Shown here in pieces: positions 38,083 through 47,774 of a stretch of DNA of 64,000 nucleotides. A program made the position numbers and the translations under genes. The notes beneath the pieces are model-generated. The model saw only the letters and a list, made by a program, of their open reading frames with translations. It was not told where the DNA came from and did not search any database. The DNA comes from an uncultured Alphaproteobacteria bacterium (GTDB taxonomy: Bacteria; Pseudomonadota; Alphaproteobacteria; HIMB59; GCA-002718135), in assembly GCA_902537325.1 (NCBI GenBank), contig CACBAT010000006.1, positions 1 to 64,000 on the forward strand, in the 5' to 3' direction. The stretch's first letter is position 1. The number at the start of each line of letters is the position of its first letter.

Positions 38083-40592
38083 TTTACTACCAGGTTTACT
38101 ATTTTACCAGGGACATATATTTCTCTAACTATTTCTTTTCCTAATAAATTTTTCTTAACCCTTTCATTTCTTTTAATAGTTTCCATTACACCATCTTTTT
38201 CAAGGTTAGAGTCAATTTCAATTATTTCTTTCGTTTTGCCATTAATTTGTATTGCCAGCTTAAGATTTAATTCTGACTTTATTTCTTCGACTGGCCACTC
38301 TTGATTTATACAGAGAGAGTTATCTCCAACATTCGACCAAATTTCTTCACTAATATGTGGTATAAAAGGTTGTAATATTAGGGACAGTTTTGCTAAAGAC
38401 CACTTAAAATTTTCTTTTGATAGTCTGTATTTAGATAACCCATCACTAAGCGTATTTACAAATTCATAAATTTTTGCAACTGATTTATTAAATTGAAAAG
38501 CTTCAATCGTATTAGATACTTCATTAATAATTTTTTTTAAAGCCTCTATTGTTCTAGAGTCATTTGGGTTTTTTGTCTCATAATTTTTGAATTTCTCTAC
38601 CAGTTCGTATAATTTATTTATAAATTTATAGGAGGCTGCAATACCTGTATCAGTCCATTGTAAATCTCTCTCCGGCGGACTATCTGATAACATAAACCAC
38701 CTTGCGGTATCTGCTCCGTATGAATCAATTATGTCGTTTGGATCAACAACATTTCTTTTTGATTTGCTCATTTTTTCAATTTTCCCTGTTTCTACATTTG
38801 AACCATTTTTATCTATAAATTTATTACCAACTCTTTCTATATCTCTTGGCTCAACCCATTCACCACTATTATTTTTGTATGTTATGTGAGTAACCATTCC
38901 TTGAGTAAACAAACCCTTAAATGGTTCGTCTAGATTAAAATAATTAAGATCTCTAAGAGCTTTTGTAAAAAACCTAGAATATAAAAGGTGTAATATAGCA
39001 TGCTCAATACCACCTATATATTGATCAACAGGCAACCAATAATCTATATCGCTTCTTTCAAAAGGTTCTTTAAGCCTAGAATTACAATATCGAAAATAAT
39101 ACCATGAAGACTCAAAAAAAGTGTCAAAGGTATCTGTTTCTCTATAAGCCTTCATTCCTGTTTTTTTACATTTAGTTTCTTTCCACTCCGAAATATTTCT
39201 TAATGCACTTGAAGACTCGGTAAAGTTTTTAATTTCAGGCAGTTTCACAGGGAGCTCATCATCTTCCACCGCTAATATCTTGCCATCCTCCCTATAAATT
39301 ATAGGTATAGGACATCCCCAAAATCTCTGCCTTGAAACCCCCCAATCTCGTAGTTTAAAATTAATTTTTTTTCTTCCAATATTTTTAATTTCAATTTCTT
39401 TAATTATTTTATCTTTTGCTTCTTCAATTTTTAGTCCATTCAGAAAATTTGAATTTATAATAATTCCATCTTGTGTGAAAGCTTCATTTGTTATTTTTAA
39501 ATCCTTTTCATCAATGTTTATGGGTTTTACAACAGGTATTATTTCAATATTGTATTCGTTTGCAAAATCTAAATCACGTTGATCATGTGCTGGGCACCCA
39601 AAAATTGCACCTAATCCATATTCCTGAAGTACAAAATTAGCTACAAAAATTGGCAGTTTCTTTCCATTTATAAACGGGTGATCTACATACATATTTGTTT
39701 TGAAGCCTTTTTTAATTTTTTCTGAATTAATACCCTCACACTCTTTAATAAAATTATTTAAATCATTATTTTGTTTTAAGATTTTTTTAGTTAATTCATG
39801 TTCTGTTGAAATTGCCAAGAAAGTTGCCCCAAAAATAGTATCGGGACGCGTCGTAAAAACTGTAATTGATGTATCTTGACCTGAAACTTTAAAATCTATT
39901 TCAGATCCAACTGACTTACCTATCCAATTGGATTGCATAATTTTTACTTTGTTCGGCCAATTTTTTAAACTATCCAAATCACTCAACAACTCATCTGAAT
40001 ATTTACTGATTTTTAAAAACCATTGAGATAGTTTTTTCTTTTCTACAACAGCTCCAGATCTCCAACCCCTTCCATCAATTACTTGCTCATTTGCAAGAAC
40101 CGTTTTGTCTACAGGATCCCAATTTACCTCAGCTTCTTTTTTATAAGCTAAACCCGCGTTAAACATATCAATAAAAAACTTTTGTTCGTGTTTGTAGTAT
40201 TCTGGATGACAAGTGGCAATTTCTCTTTTCCAATCTAAAGACAAGCCCATGCGCAATAATTGATTTTTCATTGTTTTTATATTTTGGTACGTCCATTTTT
40301 CAGGATGTTTTTTTTCCACCAAAGCCGCATTTTCTGCTGGTAAACCAAAAGCGTCCCACCCCATGGGATGTAATACATTGTATCCCTTCATTTTTTTATA
40401 TCTAGCAACAACATCTCCTAGAGTATAATTTCTTACATGACCCATATGAATTTTTCCAGATGGATATGGAAACATTTCCAAAACATAGTACTTTTTTTTG
40501 TTTACATCTTTTATAGTTTCAAAAACTTTTAGTTTGGACCACAAATCCTGCCATTTTTTTTCAACTACTTTATGATTGTATCTTGATGACAC
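38079..40592 (-). CDS. leuS: Leucyl-tRNA synthetase
   Basis: It charges tRNA-Leu, 837 residues. The class I HIGH-type motif is [20 protein letters not shown] near residue 45, the KMSKS motif is in [17 protein letters not shown], and the editing domain (CP1) includes [17 protein letters not shown]. Length fits bacterial LeuRS (about 860). It lies 3 bp downstream of the DUF3576 gene and overlaps lptE by 4 bp. Confidence 0.98.
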   Translation of the reverse strand: MSSRYNHKVVEKKWQDLWSKLKVFETIKDVNKKKYYVLEMFPYPSGKIHMGHVRNYTLGDVVARYKKMKGYNVLHPMGWDAFGLPAENAALVEKKHPEKWTYQNIKTMKNQLLRMGLSLDWKREIATCHPEYYKHEQKFFIDMFNAGLAYKKEAEVNWDPVDKTVLANEQVIDGRGWRSGAVVEKKKLSQWFLKISKYSDELLSDLDSLKNWPNKVKIMQSNWIGKSVGSEIDFKVSGQDTSITVFTTRPDTIFGATFLAISTEHELTKKILKQNNDLNNFIKECEGINSEKIKKGFKTNMYVDHPFINGKKLPIFVANFVLQEYGLGAIFGCPAHDQRDLDFANEYNIEIIPVVKPINIDEKDLKITNEAFTQDGIIINSNFLNGLKIEEAKDKIIKEIEIKNIGRKKINFKLRDWGVSRQRFWGCPIPIIYREDGKILAVEDDELPVKLPEIKNFTESSSALRNISEWKETKCKKTGMKAYRETDTFDTFFESSWYYFRYCNSRLKEPFERSDIDYWLPVDQYIGGIEHAILHLLYSRFFTKALRDLNYFNLDEPFKGLFTQGMVTHITYKNNSGEWVEPRDIERVGNKFIDKNGSNVETGKIEKMSKSKRNVVDPNDIIDSYGADTARWFMLSDSPPERDLQWTDTGIAASYKFINKLYELVEKFKNYETKNPNDSRTIEALKKIINEVSNTIEAFQFNKSVAKIYEFVNTLSDGLSKYRLSKENFKWSLAKLSLILQPFIPHISEEIWSNVGDNSLCINQEWPVEEIKSELNLKLAIQINGKTKEIIEIDSNLEKDGVMETIKRNERVKKNLLGKEIVREIYVPGKIVNLVVK

Positions 40593-40595
40593 GAT

Positions 40596-41201
40596 TTAAC
40601 TTGATTCTAATCTTATTTTTTTTGCTTTATTTAAAATAGCATTTTCAATTTTTATATTACTCTCTTCATCTATTTTCTTATTAACCCATATTGAACCTTC
40701 AAATTCTTGACAAAAGGATGTTACTTTCAAGTTTTCAGTGTTAAGTTTTTTTCCAGTTATAAAAATGTTCAGTTTACATCTCTCGTTTTTATTTTCATTT
40801 GTTGAGTACCAATCTGTGATAATTGTGCCACCAACAGGATCAGTAGAACTTAAAGGCATAAAATTTATAGTCTCTAGAGCACCTCTCCATAAAAATATAT
40901 TTACAGGCATAGCGACAGAAGCAGATATATCATTACCCTGCTTTTTACCCCCAAGCATACCATTGAAAGATAAACCACCTTTGCCCAACATACCACCACC
41001 ACTCTGTAGCCTTGTCTCAGCATCTTTCATAGCCAGGTCCATATCTAACGCGGAATTAAATTTTGTGCCGGATCTTTCAATTATTGAGTTTCTAGTTTGA
41101 GCCTTAGACCAAAGCTCTTCCATCTCCTCTTCGCTTTTATCACTGTTGCATGAAAATAGAAAAAAAACAGGCAATATTAATATTAATCTTACAATAAACA
41201 T
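40596..41201 (-). CDS. DUF3576 lipoprotein
   Basis: A 201-residue predicted lipoprotein (signal peptide ending LFSC, Cys18). The C-terminal half matches DUF3576: N-I-F-L-W-R-G-A-L-E-T, then MPLSSTDPVGGTIITDWYS and the ERCKLNIFITGKKL strand. The family is almost confined to alphaproteobacteria and usually lies just upstream of leuS, as here. Function is unknown. A Gly-rich stretch (about 88-112) separates a helical N-terminal part from the domain. Confidence 0.88.
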   Translation of the reverse strand: MFIVRLILILPVFFLFSCNSDKSEEEMEELWSKAQTRNSIIERSGTKFNSALDMDLAMKDAETRLQSGGGMLGKGGLSFNGMLGGKKQGNDISASVAMPVNIFLWRGALETINFMPLSSTDPVGGTIITDWYSTNENKNERCKLNIFITGKKLNTENLKVTSFCQEFEGSIWVNKKIDEESNIKIENAILNKAKKIRLESS

Positions 41202-41241
41202 GAAACTCTAATTATTGTATTGAGAACTAAATGTAAAACAT

Positions 41242-41277
41242 AAAAAAAAAACGGCACTCGTTAAAGCGCCGTTTTTT
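41242..41277 (-). terminator. Rho-independent terminator of the porin gene
   Basis: A 10-bp perfect stem (41246-41255 with 41268-41277, AAAAAACGGC / GCCGTTTTTT) with a 12-nt loop. Read on the minus strand it is followed by a run of nine T. It lies 20 bp after the porin stop and is the clearest terminator in the window. The A/T-flanked stem could also work on the other strand. Confidence 0.85.
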
Positions 41278-41296
41278 AAAGATATAAAATCTTTTA

Positions 41297-42340
41297 TTAG
41301 AATGACATGTTAGCACCGATATACCATGCAGATCCATCATCAGTAGACTGACCTTCGTCAGTTGCTTCTACAGTAGTGTAACCTAAAATCGCAGTTACAC
41401 CTGATGCTACAGCATAAGATACACTTGCAGAAGTTGAGTCTACAGTATCCTCATTTCCACCAGTTGAACCGATAGCATTATCTGTTGCTGCACCATTAGC
41501 AATACCAACATTAAATGTTAGATCGCCAGATACATATTTAACACCAGCTTTAACAACATCACCCTTCATTTCGTCAGATCCGTTATCACTTATACCAGCG
41601 TCATCACCATCAGCAAAACCAACAGCAACTGTTAAATCGCCAGTTACAGCACTTAAACCTACGTGGAAACCAGTAGTGTCATTACCTGAAGCTGAAGAGT
41701 TCAATCTTGAACCTTGAGTTTCTGAATAACCAGCACCAATAGTTACAGCTGAATCACCCATATCAGTTACATAAGTTGCACCAATCGCAAAGTGACTATC
41801 AGTTCTGTAAGTAGTAGTTGCAGCTTCACCATTGTCAGTTGAAGCTGATACAGACATTGATAAACCATCAGCTACGAAATCCGCAGCAGTGTGGTATTCA
41901 ACACCTAATGCAGTTGAATCAGTTGCAAAATCTAAATCTGTTGATGCAGTGTTTGATGATGTAACAGTTACACCCTCAGCACCAGCAGATGAAGGAACAG
42001 ATACTGCGTGTGAAGCAGAAGCGTTACCAGCATTAAGAATATCAAGCTTAGAGCCATCAGTAAATGCTAAAGTAAATCCAGCATCATAATCTTCTTTTGT
42101 GTTTTCATCCATTACTTTAAAGCTAGATGAAATAGTCATACCACCATCAGTAGTTTCAGAAAGAGATACAGTAAAGTTGTTATCATTTTTCTGAGCATTA
42201 GTATCTGTTCCACCTGTTGGTGAATCAAATTCCACACCTGTTTGGTGATTACCACTCATAGTAGCTGTTACAGCTTCAGCAACTGAAGCAGCACCCAGTG
42301 TAGAAACTAGAGCAGTTCCCATTAATAGTTCTTTTTTCAT
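41297..42340 (-). CDS. Outer-membrane porin
   Basis: A 347-residue beta-barrel porin. The signal peptide is MKKELLMGTALVSTLGAASVAEA, the body has alternating strand patterns rich in Gly, Ser, Thr and Asp, and the C-terminal strand ends in Phe (WYIGANMSF), as needed for barrel insertion. It resembles general porins of alphaproteobacteria. Composition is less AT-rich and codons less Lys/Asn-heavy than its neighbours, as expected for a very highly expressed gene. A strong SD (AAGGAG) precedes the ATG, a strong terminator follows, and an 18-bp palindrome lies just upstream. Confidence 0.93.
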   Translation of the reverse strand: MKKELLMGTALVSTLGAASVAEAVTATMSGNHQTGVEFDSPTGGTDTNAQKNDNNFTVSLSETTDGGMTISSSFKVMDENTKEDYDAGFTLAFTDGSKLDILNAGNASASHAVSVPSSAGAEGVTVTSSNTASTDLDFATDSTALGVEYHTAADFVADGLSMSVSASTDNGEAATTTYRTDSHFAIGATYVTDMGDSAVTIGAGYSETQGSRLNSSASGNDTTGFHVGLSAVTGDLTVAVGFADGDDAGISDNGSDEMKGDVVKAGVKYVSGDLTFNVGIANGAATDNAIGSTGGNEDTVDSTSASVSYAVASGVTAILGYTTVEATDEGQSTDDGSAWYIGANMSF

Positions 42341-42356
42341 AATTACTCCTTTTGAG

Positions 42357-42374
42357 TTAATGAATATTCATTAA
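42357..42374. promoter_or_regulatory. 18-bp perfect palindrome upstream of porin
   Basis: TTAATGAATATTCATTAA is its own reverse complement and ends 17 bp before the porin start codon, just upstream of its SD. It could be an operator for a dimeric repressor or a leader hairpin. No known consensus is matched with confidence. Confidence 0.5.
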
Positions 42375-42468
42375 ATACAAGCAACAAGCCTGTATTAAGA
42401 ATATCTAATATTTAAAAATTGAATAAATTTCAAAAAAAGCATAATGAATTATTATGTTTTTTAAAACA

Positions 42469-42488
42469 ATGTTGTTTTTTTACAACAT
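42469..42488 (+). promoter_or_regulatory. Inverted repeat upstream of the YggS-type gene
   Basis: ATGTTGT, six T residues and ACAACAT form a 7-bp stem that ends 8 bp before the ATG at 42497. It may be an operator half-site pair or a leader hairpin covering the ribosome-binding region. The spacer 42341-42496 otherwise holds only the divergent promoters. Confidence 0.35.
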
Positions 42489-42496
42489 ACTGAATT

Positions 42497-43135
42497 ATGT
42501 TTGATATAAAAAAATACAATGAAATTAACGATTATTTAAAAAAAACAAGCAATTCCGCCAAAATAATCGCAATATCTAAAAATCACCCATACGAAAGTGT
42601 ATTAGAAGCAATAAATTTCGGGGTTTTTAGATTTGGGGAAAACAGGGTTCAAGAGGCGCAGGATAAATTCAAACAAATTAAGCAAAGTAATCCAAAAATT
42701 GAACTACACTTAACAGGCCCACTACAATCAAACAAAGTCAAAACAGCAATTTCTTTGTTTGATGTCTTTCACACTCTAGATAGAGAAAAAATAGCTAGAG
42801 AGTTTGCAAAAAATAGGGTTTTATTATCAAATAAAAAAATCTTTCTTCAAATTAATATCGGAAAGGAAAAAACAAAAAGTGGCATATTCCCTGAAGAAGC
42901 AAAGGATTTTTTGTTTTTTTTACAAAATGAAATGAAGCTAATTATTAGTGGTTTGATGTGTATTCCACCTATTGATGAAAACCCAATGTATCATTTTAAT
43001 AAATTGAAAATTCTAGCAAATGAAAATAAAATTAAAGAACTGAGTATTGGTATGAGTGATGATTATGAACAGGCTCTAAAATTTAACCCAAGCTATATTA
43101 GACTTGGAACAATTCTATTTGGAAAAAGGTCATGA
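42497..43135 (+). CDS. YggS-family pyridoxal phosphate homeostasis protein
   Basis: A 212-residue PLP-binding TIM-barrel protein. The PLP lysine is in KIIAISKNHPYESVLEAI. FRFGENRVQEAQDKF, HLTGPLQSNKVK and GLMCIPP follow, and the C-terminal LSIGMSDDYEQALKFNPSYIRLGTILFG is the family signature. Members maintain PLP and amino-acid balance without known catalysis. It overlaps the next gene by 4 bp (ATGA), so the two are coupled. Confidence 0.95.
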   Translation: MFDIKKYNEINDYLKKTSNSAKIIAISKNHPYESVLEAINFGVFRFGENRVQEAQDKFKQIKQSNPKIELHLTGPLQSNKVKTAISLFDVFHTLDREKIAREFAKNRVLLSNKKIFLQINIGKEKTKSGIFPEEAKDFLFFLQNEMKLIISGLMCIPPIDENPMYHFNKLKILANENKIKELSIGMSDDYEQALKFNPSYIRLGTILFGKRS

Positions 43136-43734
43136 AAAATAGACTAAATATTTTCTCTGACCAAAGGCTAAAAAATTTCTTAACATCATTGCTTTCTGAT
43201 TATGAATTGTTTTTTATGGAATTAAAATCAATCGACTACAGTTTAGTGAGCACAAACACCAATGTTATTATTTTAAATAATAAAGCAACTTTGGATTTAA
43301 TAAATTTTCAAAAATTAAAAGATAATTATCTGGTAATATCTAATTTAAATAATAAAAACACAAATACAATTAATAATTTTAAACTGTTAAAAGCCCCAAC
43401 TTCAATTGATCAAATTAAAAATAAAATTAAAAACCTTACTCAAAATCTAAAAGTCCAGTTTCATGATATATGTCTTGACAATGAAAAATTAATAAATCTG
43501 AGTAATAATTCTTTTTGCTATCTTACTAAGATAGAATTAGAAATTTTAAGTTACTTAATTAATGAAAAAAAAACAAACAAAGCTTTCATAAAGGAAAATA
43601 TTTTAAATATAAAAGCGAACATAGAAACAAACTCTCTTGAAAGTCATCTTACGAGGATAAGAAAGAAAATGATAAAAATAAAAACGAGAGTAAAAATATA
43701 TACAAAGAGTGATAAGTTGCTAATTACAATTTAA
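43132..43734 (+). CDS. Response-regulator-like protein with degenerate receiver and OmpR-type wHTH
   Basis: 200 residues. The C-terminal 80 form an OmpR/PhoB winged helix (FCYLTKIELEILSYLINEKKTNKAFI with ESHLTRIRKKMIKI). The N-terminal part has the length and strand pattern of a receiver, but the phosphoacceptor position reads VIILNN, with Asn where Asp is needed; the late Lys is retained in FKLLKAP. It would therefore not be controlled by classical phosphotransfer. No kinase is nearby. It is coupled to the YggS-type gene and overlaps convergent lolA by 4 bp. Confidence 0.75.
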   Translation: MKNRLNIFSDQRLKNFLTSLLSDYELFFMELKSIDYSLVSTNTNVIILNNKATLDLINFQKLKDNYLVISNLNNKNTNTINNFKLLKAPTSIDQIKNKIKNLTQNLKVQFHDICLDNEKLINLSNNSFCYLTKIELEILSYLINEKKTNKAFIKENILNIKANIETNSLESHLTRIRKKMIKIKTRVKIYTKSDKLLITI

Positions 43735-44327
43735 TTAAAAAACTTAGGGTTAATTAGTTTAAAAAAACTTTCTTCAAAATCTTCATTATAATTATGATTG
43801 TATAAAGATAATTTAATATTTTCCTCATCAATTAAAACCTCCACACTTCTTAATATCAAAGGATTATTCTCAAAATACACTCTAATAAGAAAAACTTTGT
43901 CTTCACTGTCAAAGCCTTTCTTTTCTAATATTAATTCATTGTTATTTAACTTTAATAAACTATCTTCAAAAAAAAGAGGATTTCTAAAAATATCATAAAA
44001 GAACCAGGCACTAGTATTTTTTGGATTAAAAAATTCATCTTCTTCAAGTTCGTAATTGTAGTACATAGCTTTGTCTTCGTCTAAAATAATTAATATTTTG
44101 GTTGGTAAAATATATTCGGCTCTTACTCTTTTTGAGCCAATATATATTTTTCCTTCACTTAAATTCTCTCCATCGTCCTGTAAAAAAGAAGCTGAAAAAT
44201 TCTTAAGTTCATTTAAATGAATTAATGCATTTTTTTTATCATCTGAAATAGAATATGCCTTATTAGATATTAAAAAAAAAATAATTGTTAGAAGATAAAA
44301 AAAGCTTCTATCATTTTTTAAGCACAT
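43731..44327 (-). CDS. lolA: Outer-membrane lipoprotein carrier LolA
   Basis: Periplasmic chaperone that ferries lipoproteins from LolCDE to LolB. From the ATG at 44327 it is 198 residues with signal peptide SFFYLLTIIFFLISNKAYS. The LolA domain shows HLNELKNFSASFLQDDGENLSEGKIYI, RAEYILPTKILIILDEDKAMYYNYELEE and PLFFEDSLLKLNNN. Two upstream in-frame ATGs would lengthen the N-terminus and weaken the signal peptide. It overlaps ftsK by 17 bp; ftsK-lolA adjacency is typical. Confidence 0.9.
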   Translation of the reverse strand: MCLKNDRSFFYLLTIIFFLISNKAYSISDDKKNALIHLNELKNFSASFLQDDGENLSEGKIYIGSKRVRAEYILPTKILIILDEDKAMYYNYELEEDEFFNPKNTSAWFFYDIFRNPLFFEDSLLKLNNNELILEKKGFDSEDKVFLIRVYFENNPLILRSVEVLIDEENIKLSLYNHNYNEDFEESFFKLINPKFFN

Positions 44328-46545
44328 GTCTTTTACCTGCATTATTGGCTTCACTTATTATGCCATCTTCTTCCATCTTTTCTACAATTCTTGCTGCTCT
44401 ATTATATCCAATTTGAAGATATCTTTGTATATAACTTGTAGAAACTTTTTGTTGTTTAATTACTATCTCCACAGCTTTACCATAAAGATCATCGTTATTA
44501 TTTGCGATTAAATCATCAGAATTTGAAATATTCAATTCTTCCTCAGACAAAGTTATTTCTTTTTTATAATCAAAAGTTGCCTGTTTTTTTATATGAGCCA
44601 CAACCTGCTCAGCCTCTTTTTCAGAAACAAACCCACCATGAAGTCTTTTAATAATACCGCCGTTTTCTAGAAATAACATATCACCACTTCCAAGTAATTG
44701 TTCCGCACCCATTTCATTTAATATGGTCCTACTATCAAACTTACTGGACACTTTATAACTTATACGACTTGGAAAGTTTGCTTTTATGGTTCCAGTTATT
44801 ACATCGACACTAGGTCTTTGAGTAGCAGTAATTAGATGTATACCTGATGCTCTAGCCATTTGGGCCAATCTTTGAACTAAAGATTCAACTTCTTTTCCAG
44901 CTACCATCATTAAATCTGCCATCTCATCAATTACAACAACAATAAAAGGCATCTTCTCTAAATTAATTTCTTGTTTTTCTATTATTGGCATTCTAGTTTC
45001 ATCATCAATTCCTGTTTGAACTTCTCTAAATAATTTTCTTCCTGACGAAATTGTTTTTAAAACCTTATTGTTATAAGAATCTATATTTTTGACATTTAAA
45101 GAACTCATTACTTTATATCTATTTTCCATTTCTCTGACCACCCACTTAAGTGCAAATACAGCCTTCTTTGGATCAGTTACAACAGGTGTTAATAAATGAG
45201 GAATATCTTCATAAATACTCAACTCTAACATTTTAGGATCTATTAAAATAAGCTTACACTCATTAGGCTTAAACTTATAAAGTATGCTTAGTATCATAGT
45301 ATTTATACCAACTGATTTACCAGATCCTGTTGTTCCAGCAATTAACAGATGTGGCATACGTTCTAAATTTGCAAAAATACTTTTTCCAGATATATCCTTG
45401 CCTAGTGCCAACGTGAGAGAGTCATTTTGTGTTTCAAATTCTTCCTCTTCGACTAAATCACCAAACAATACACTATCTCTTTTAATATTCGGGATTTCAA
45501 TTCCAAGACTCGTCTTCCCAGGTTGAGTAGATATTCTAGCAGAAATAGATGACATTGCTCTAGCAATATCATCTGATAATCCTATTACTTTACTAGATTT
45601 TATTCCTGCATTTGGAATAAATTCAAACAATGTCACAATTGGACCACTGCTAAATCCTATTATTTTACCCTCAACACCATATTCAGAGAGCGTCTTTTCT
45701 AACTTCACAGCAGCATCTGTATTTATTTTATCAAACTCCCTATTTTTGCTGTTTCTTAAATTTGATTTAGAAAGAAGATCTTTTGATGGAAGGCTAAAAC
45801 TAAAACTGTCTAACTCAACCTTTTTATTGAGCTTAGGTTCATTTATATTTTTTCTACTTAAATTTATATAACCTTTTTTCTTAATTGTTGGTTCGTTTTT
45901 TAAATATTTTTTATCTACTCTTTTTTTGAATTTTATATATTTTAAAAAAACAAATACTGAAAATAAAAATCTGAAATATTTAAATATTCTAAAAAAAGAA
46001 AATAATTTATTTATCCAAGAAATATTTACTCTAAATGATAAAAGAACCAAATAGACTCCCACTAATAAAAATAAAAAATTTGCAATAATATAAATGTAGA
46101 TGTTTTCTAAGCCACTTAAATTATTATTTGAAAATAAATCAATAATGAATTGAGATATCAAACCTCTCTCTAAATAAACTTCTTCTATTGATCTTAATGA
46201 AACATTAATGATCATTATTCCCAAAACATTAGATAAAAGTTTTAAAATTATTAATCGACTAATTACGCCTAAAAAAAGCTTGCCCCCCTCAAGTATTAAA
46301 AAAACAGCTAATAAGTAACTAAGAGTTCCTATAAAAATTAATGAATAACTTGATAAATACGCCCCAAAAACCCCCATAAGGTTTTCAATATTGGTCTCAT
46401 TAATATTGTAATTTAATTGATTAAAACCCGGATCATTTACAGAGTATGAGTAAAGACTGGTAAAATAAATTAGGCCAAATCCAAATAAAATTATTCCTAA
46501 TAAAAATTTAACAATAAACTTTCTAATTGAACCATACTTGAACAT
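44311..46545 (-). CDS. ftsK: DNA translocase FtsK
   Basis: Septum-located motor that clears DNA and resolves chromosome dimers at division. The 744-residue protein has four or five N-terminal membrane helices (about 10-185), a short linker and the motor domain. Walker A is in LLIAGTTGSGKSVGINTMILS, Walker B in FIVVVIDEMADLMM, and IHLITATQRPSVDVITGTIKANFPSRI follows. The C-terminal gamma winged helix (STSYIQRYLQIGYNRAARIVEKMEEDG) reads KOPS-type sites. The linker is short compared with enterobacterial FtsK. Confidence 0.97.
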   Translation of the reverse strand: MFKYGSIRKFIVKFLLGIILFGFGLIYFTSLYSYSVNDPGFNQLNYNINETNIENLMGVFGAYLSSYSLIFIGTLSYLLAVFLILEGGKLFLGVISRLIILKLLSNVLGIMIINVSLRSIEEVYLERGLISQFIIDLFSNNNLSGLENIYIYIIANFLFLLVGVYLVLLSFRVNISWINKLFSFFRIFKYFRFLFSVFVFLKYIKFKKRVDKKYLKNEPTIKKKGYINLSRKNINEPKLNKKVELDSFSFSLPSKDLLSKSNLRNSKNREFDKINTDAAVKLEKTLSEYGVEGKIIGFSSGPIVTLFEFIPNAGIKSSKVIGLSDDIARAMSSISARISTQPGKTSLGIEIPNIKRDSVLFGDLVEEEEFETQNDSLTLALGKDISGKSIFANLERMPHLLIAGTTGSGKSVGINTMILSILYKFKPNECKLILIDPKMLELSIYEDIPHLLTPVVTDPKKAVFALKWVVREMENRYKVMSSLNVKNIDSYNNKVLKTISSGRKLFREVQTGIDDETRMPIIEKQEINLEKMPFIVVVIDEMADLMMVAGKEVESLVQRLAQMARASGIHLITATQRPSVDVITGTIKANFPSRISYKVSSKFDSRTILNEMGAEQLLGSGDMLFLENGGIIKRLHGGFVSEKEAEQVVAHIKKQATFDYKKEITLSEEELNISNSDDLIANNNDDLYGKAVEIVIKQQKVSTSYIQRYLQIGYNRAARIVEKMEEDGIISEANNAGKRHVLKK

Positions 46546-46592
46546 ATAGTTAGATTGTAATACATTTAGATTATGGTAATTCGAAGAAAATT

Positions 46593-47774
46593 ATGAAAGA
46601 AATTCAATCAAACATTAATATAGTAGGGGGAGGTCTCATAGGGGCGGTTACAGCATATTCACTTTCTAAACTTGGTAATAAAATAGTAGTTTTAGAGCAA
46701 AATGCTAAATTTAATCATATAAATATTTTAGATAAAAGGACAACTGCAATTTCAGAGGGTACGAAAAAATTTCTTGAAGAAATAAATATTTGGAAAGAAA
46801 TTGGTTATTACGCAGAACCAATAAAAAATATTCAGATAATTGACAGAAATCAATCAAATAAAATTTATTTTGACAACCAAAGAAGAAATTCTAACTTAGG
46901 ATATATAGTTAAAAACGAATTTATTCTTGATAACTTATATAGAAAATTACAAAAACAAAATAATGTAGAAATTTTTAATAATGTTTCCATTAAAGATATT
47001 TTTTATCAAGGTGACAGGATTATAACCAAGCAAAATAATTTTTATGCTAATTCAAACATTCTATTTGCGTGTGATGGGAAAAACAGTTCTTTAAGAAAAA
47101 TTTTTAAAACACCAATTTATAGAAAAGATTATAAAAAAAAAGCAATAGTAATAAATTTTTATCACTCAAAGAATCACAATAACACTGCTTATGAGTTCTT
47201 CTTTAAAAATGGACCTCTTGCAATCTTACCAATGCAAAAAAATAAAAATCATTTTCAAAGTTCCATAGTTTGGACAAACACCAATAAATTTATAGACTCT
47301 TTACTATCTTTAAATGATAATAGTATTATTTCCATTCTGAATGAAAAAACACAGGGAAGTGTAGGTGAGATAAAAAAAATAATCACCAAACAAACCTTTC
47401 CTTTAAAAGCTCATCTAAACTCTAAATTTTTTGAGAATAGAATTATTTATTTAGGTGACTCAGCCCACTCATTTCATCCAATTGCAGGACAAGGATGGAA
47501 TCTAGGTATGCAAGATGTAGAAAGTATATATAATCTTGTTAAAAAATATAACTCCCTAGGTTTGGAATTGGGAGATGAAATATTTTGTAAAGAATTTCAG
47601 AAAGATAACTTTTTCAAAGCTTATAGGCTGTATCAAATCACTGATAAAGTTGACAGTGTATTTAAATTAGACAATACAATTTTTAATTATGCAAGGTTTT
47701 CAGCTATCAATTTAATGGAGAAAAGTAAAAAGCTAAAAAATAAGATAAGTGATTTTGCTATGGGTTTTAATTAA
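46593..47774 (+). CDS. UbiH/UbiF/COQ6-family FAD monooxygenase
   Basis: Aromatic-ring hydroxylase for ubiquinone synthesis, 393 residues. The FAD loop is INIVGGGLIGAVTAYSLSKLG with Glu at the end of strand 2 (VVLEQN). DKRTTAISEGT is the ring-hydroxylase motif, and the second FAD motif is YLGDSAHSFHPIAGQGWNLGMQDVE. Which ring position it hydroxylates cannot be told; alphaproteobacteria often use one or two broad enzymes. It is divergent from ftsK and overlaps the convergent LON-domain gene by 8 bp. Confidence 0.9.
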   Translation: MKEIQSNINIVGGGLIGAVTAYSLSKLGNKIVVLEQNAKFNHINILDKRTTAISEGTKKFLEEINIWKEIGYYAEPIKNIQIIDRNQSNKIYFDNQRRNSNLGYIVKNEFILDNLYRKLQKQNNVEIFNNVSIKDIFYQGDRIITKQNNFYANSNILFACDGKNSSLRKIFKTPIYRKDYKKKAIVINFYHSKNHNNTAYEFFFKNGPLAILPMQKNKNHFQSSIVWTNTNKFIDSLLSLNDNSIISILNEKTQGSVGEIKKIITKQTFPLKAHLNSKFFENRIIYLGDSAHSFHPIAGQGWNLGMQDVESIYNLVKKYNSLGLELGDEIFCKEFQKDNFFKAYRLYQITDKVDSVFKLDNTIFNYARFSAINLMEKSKKLKNKISDFAMGFN

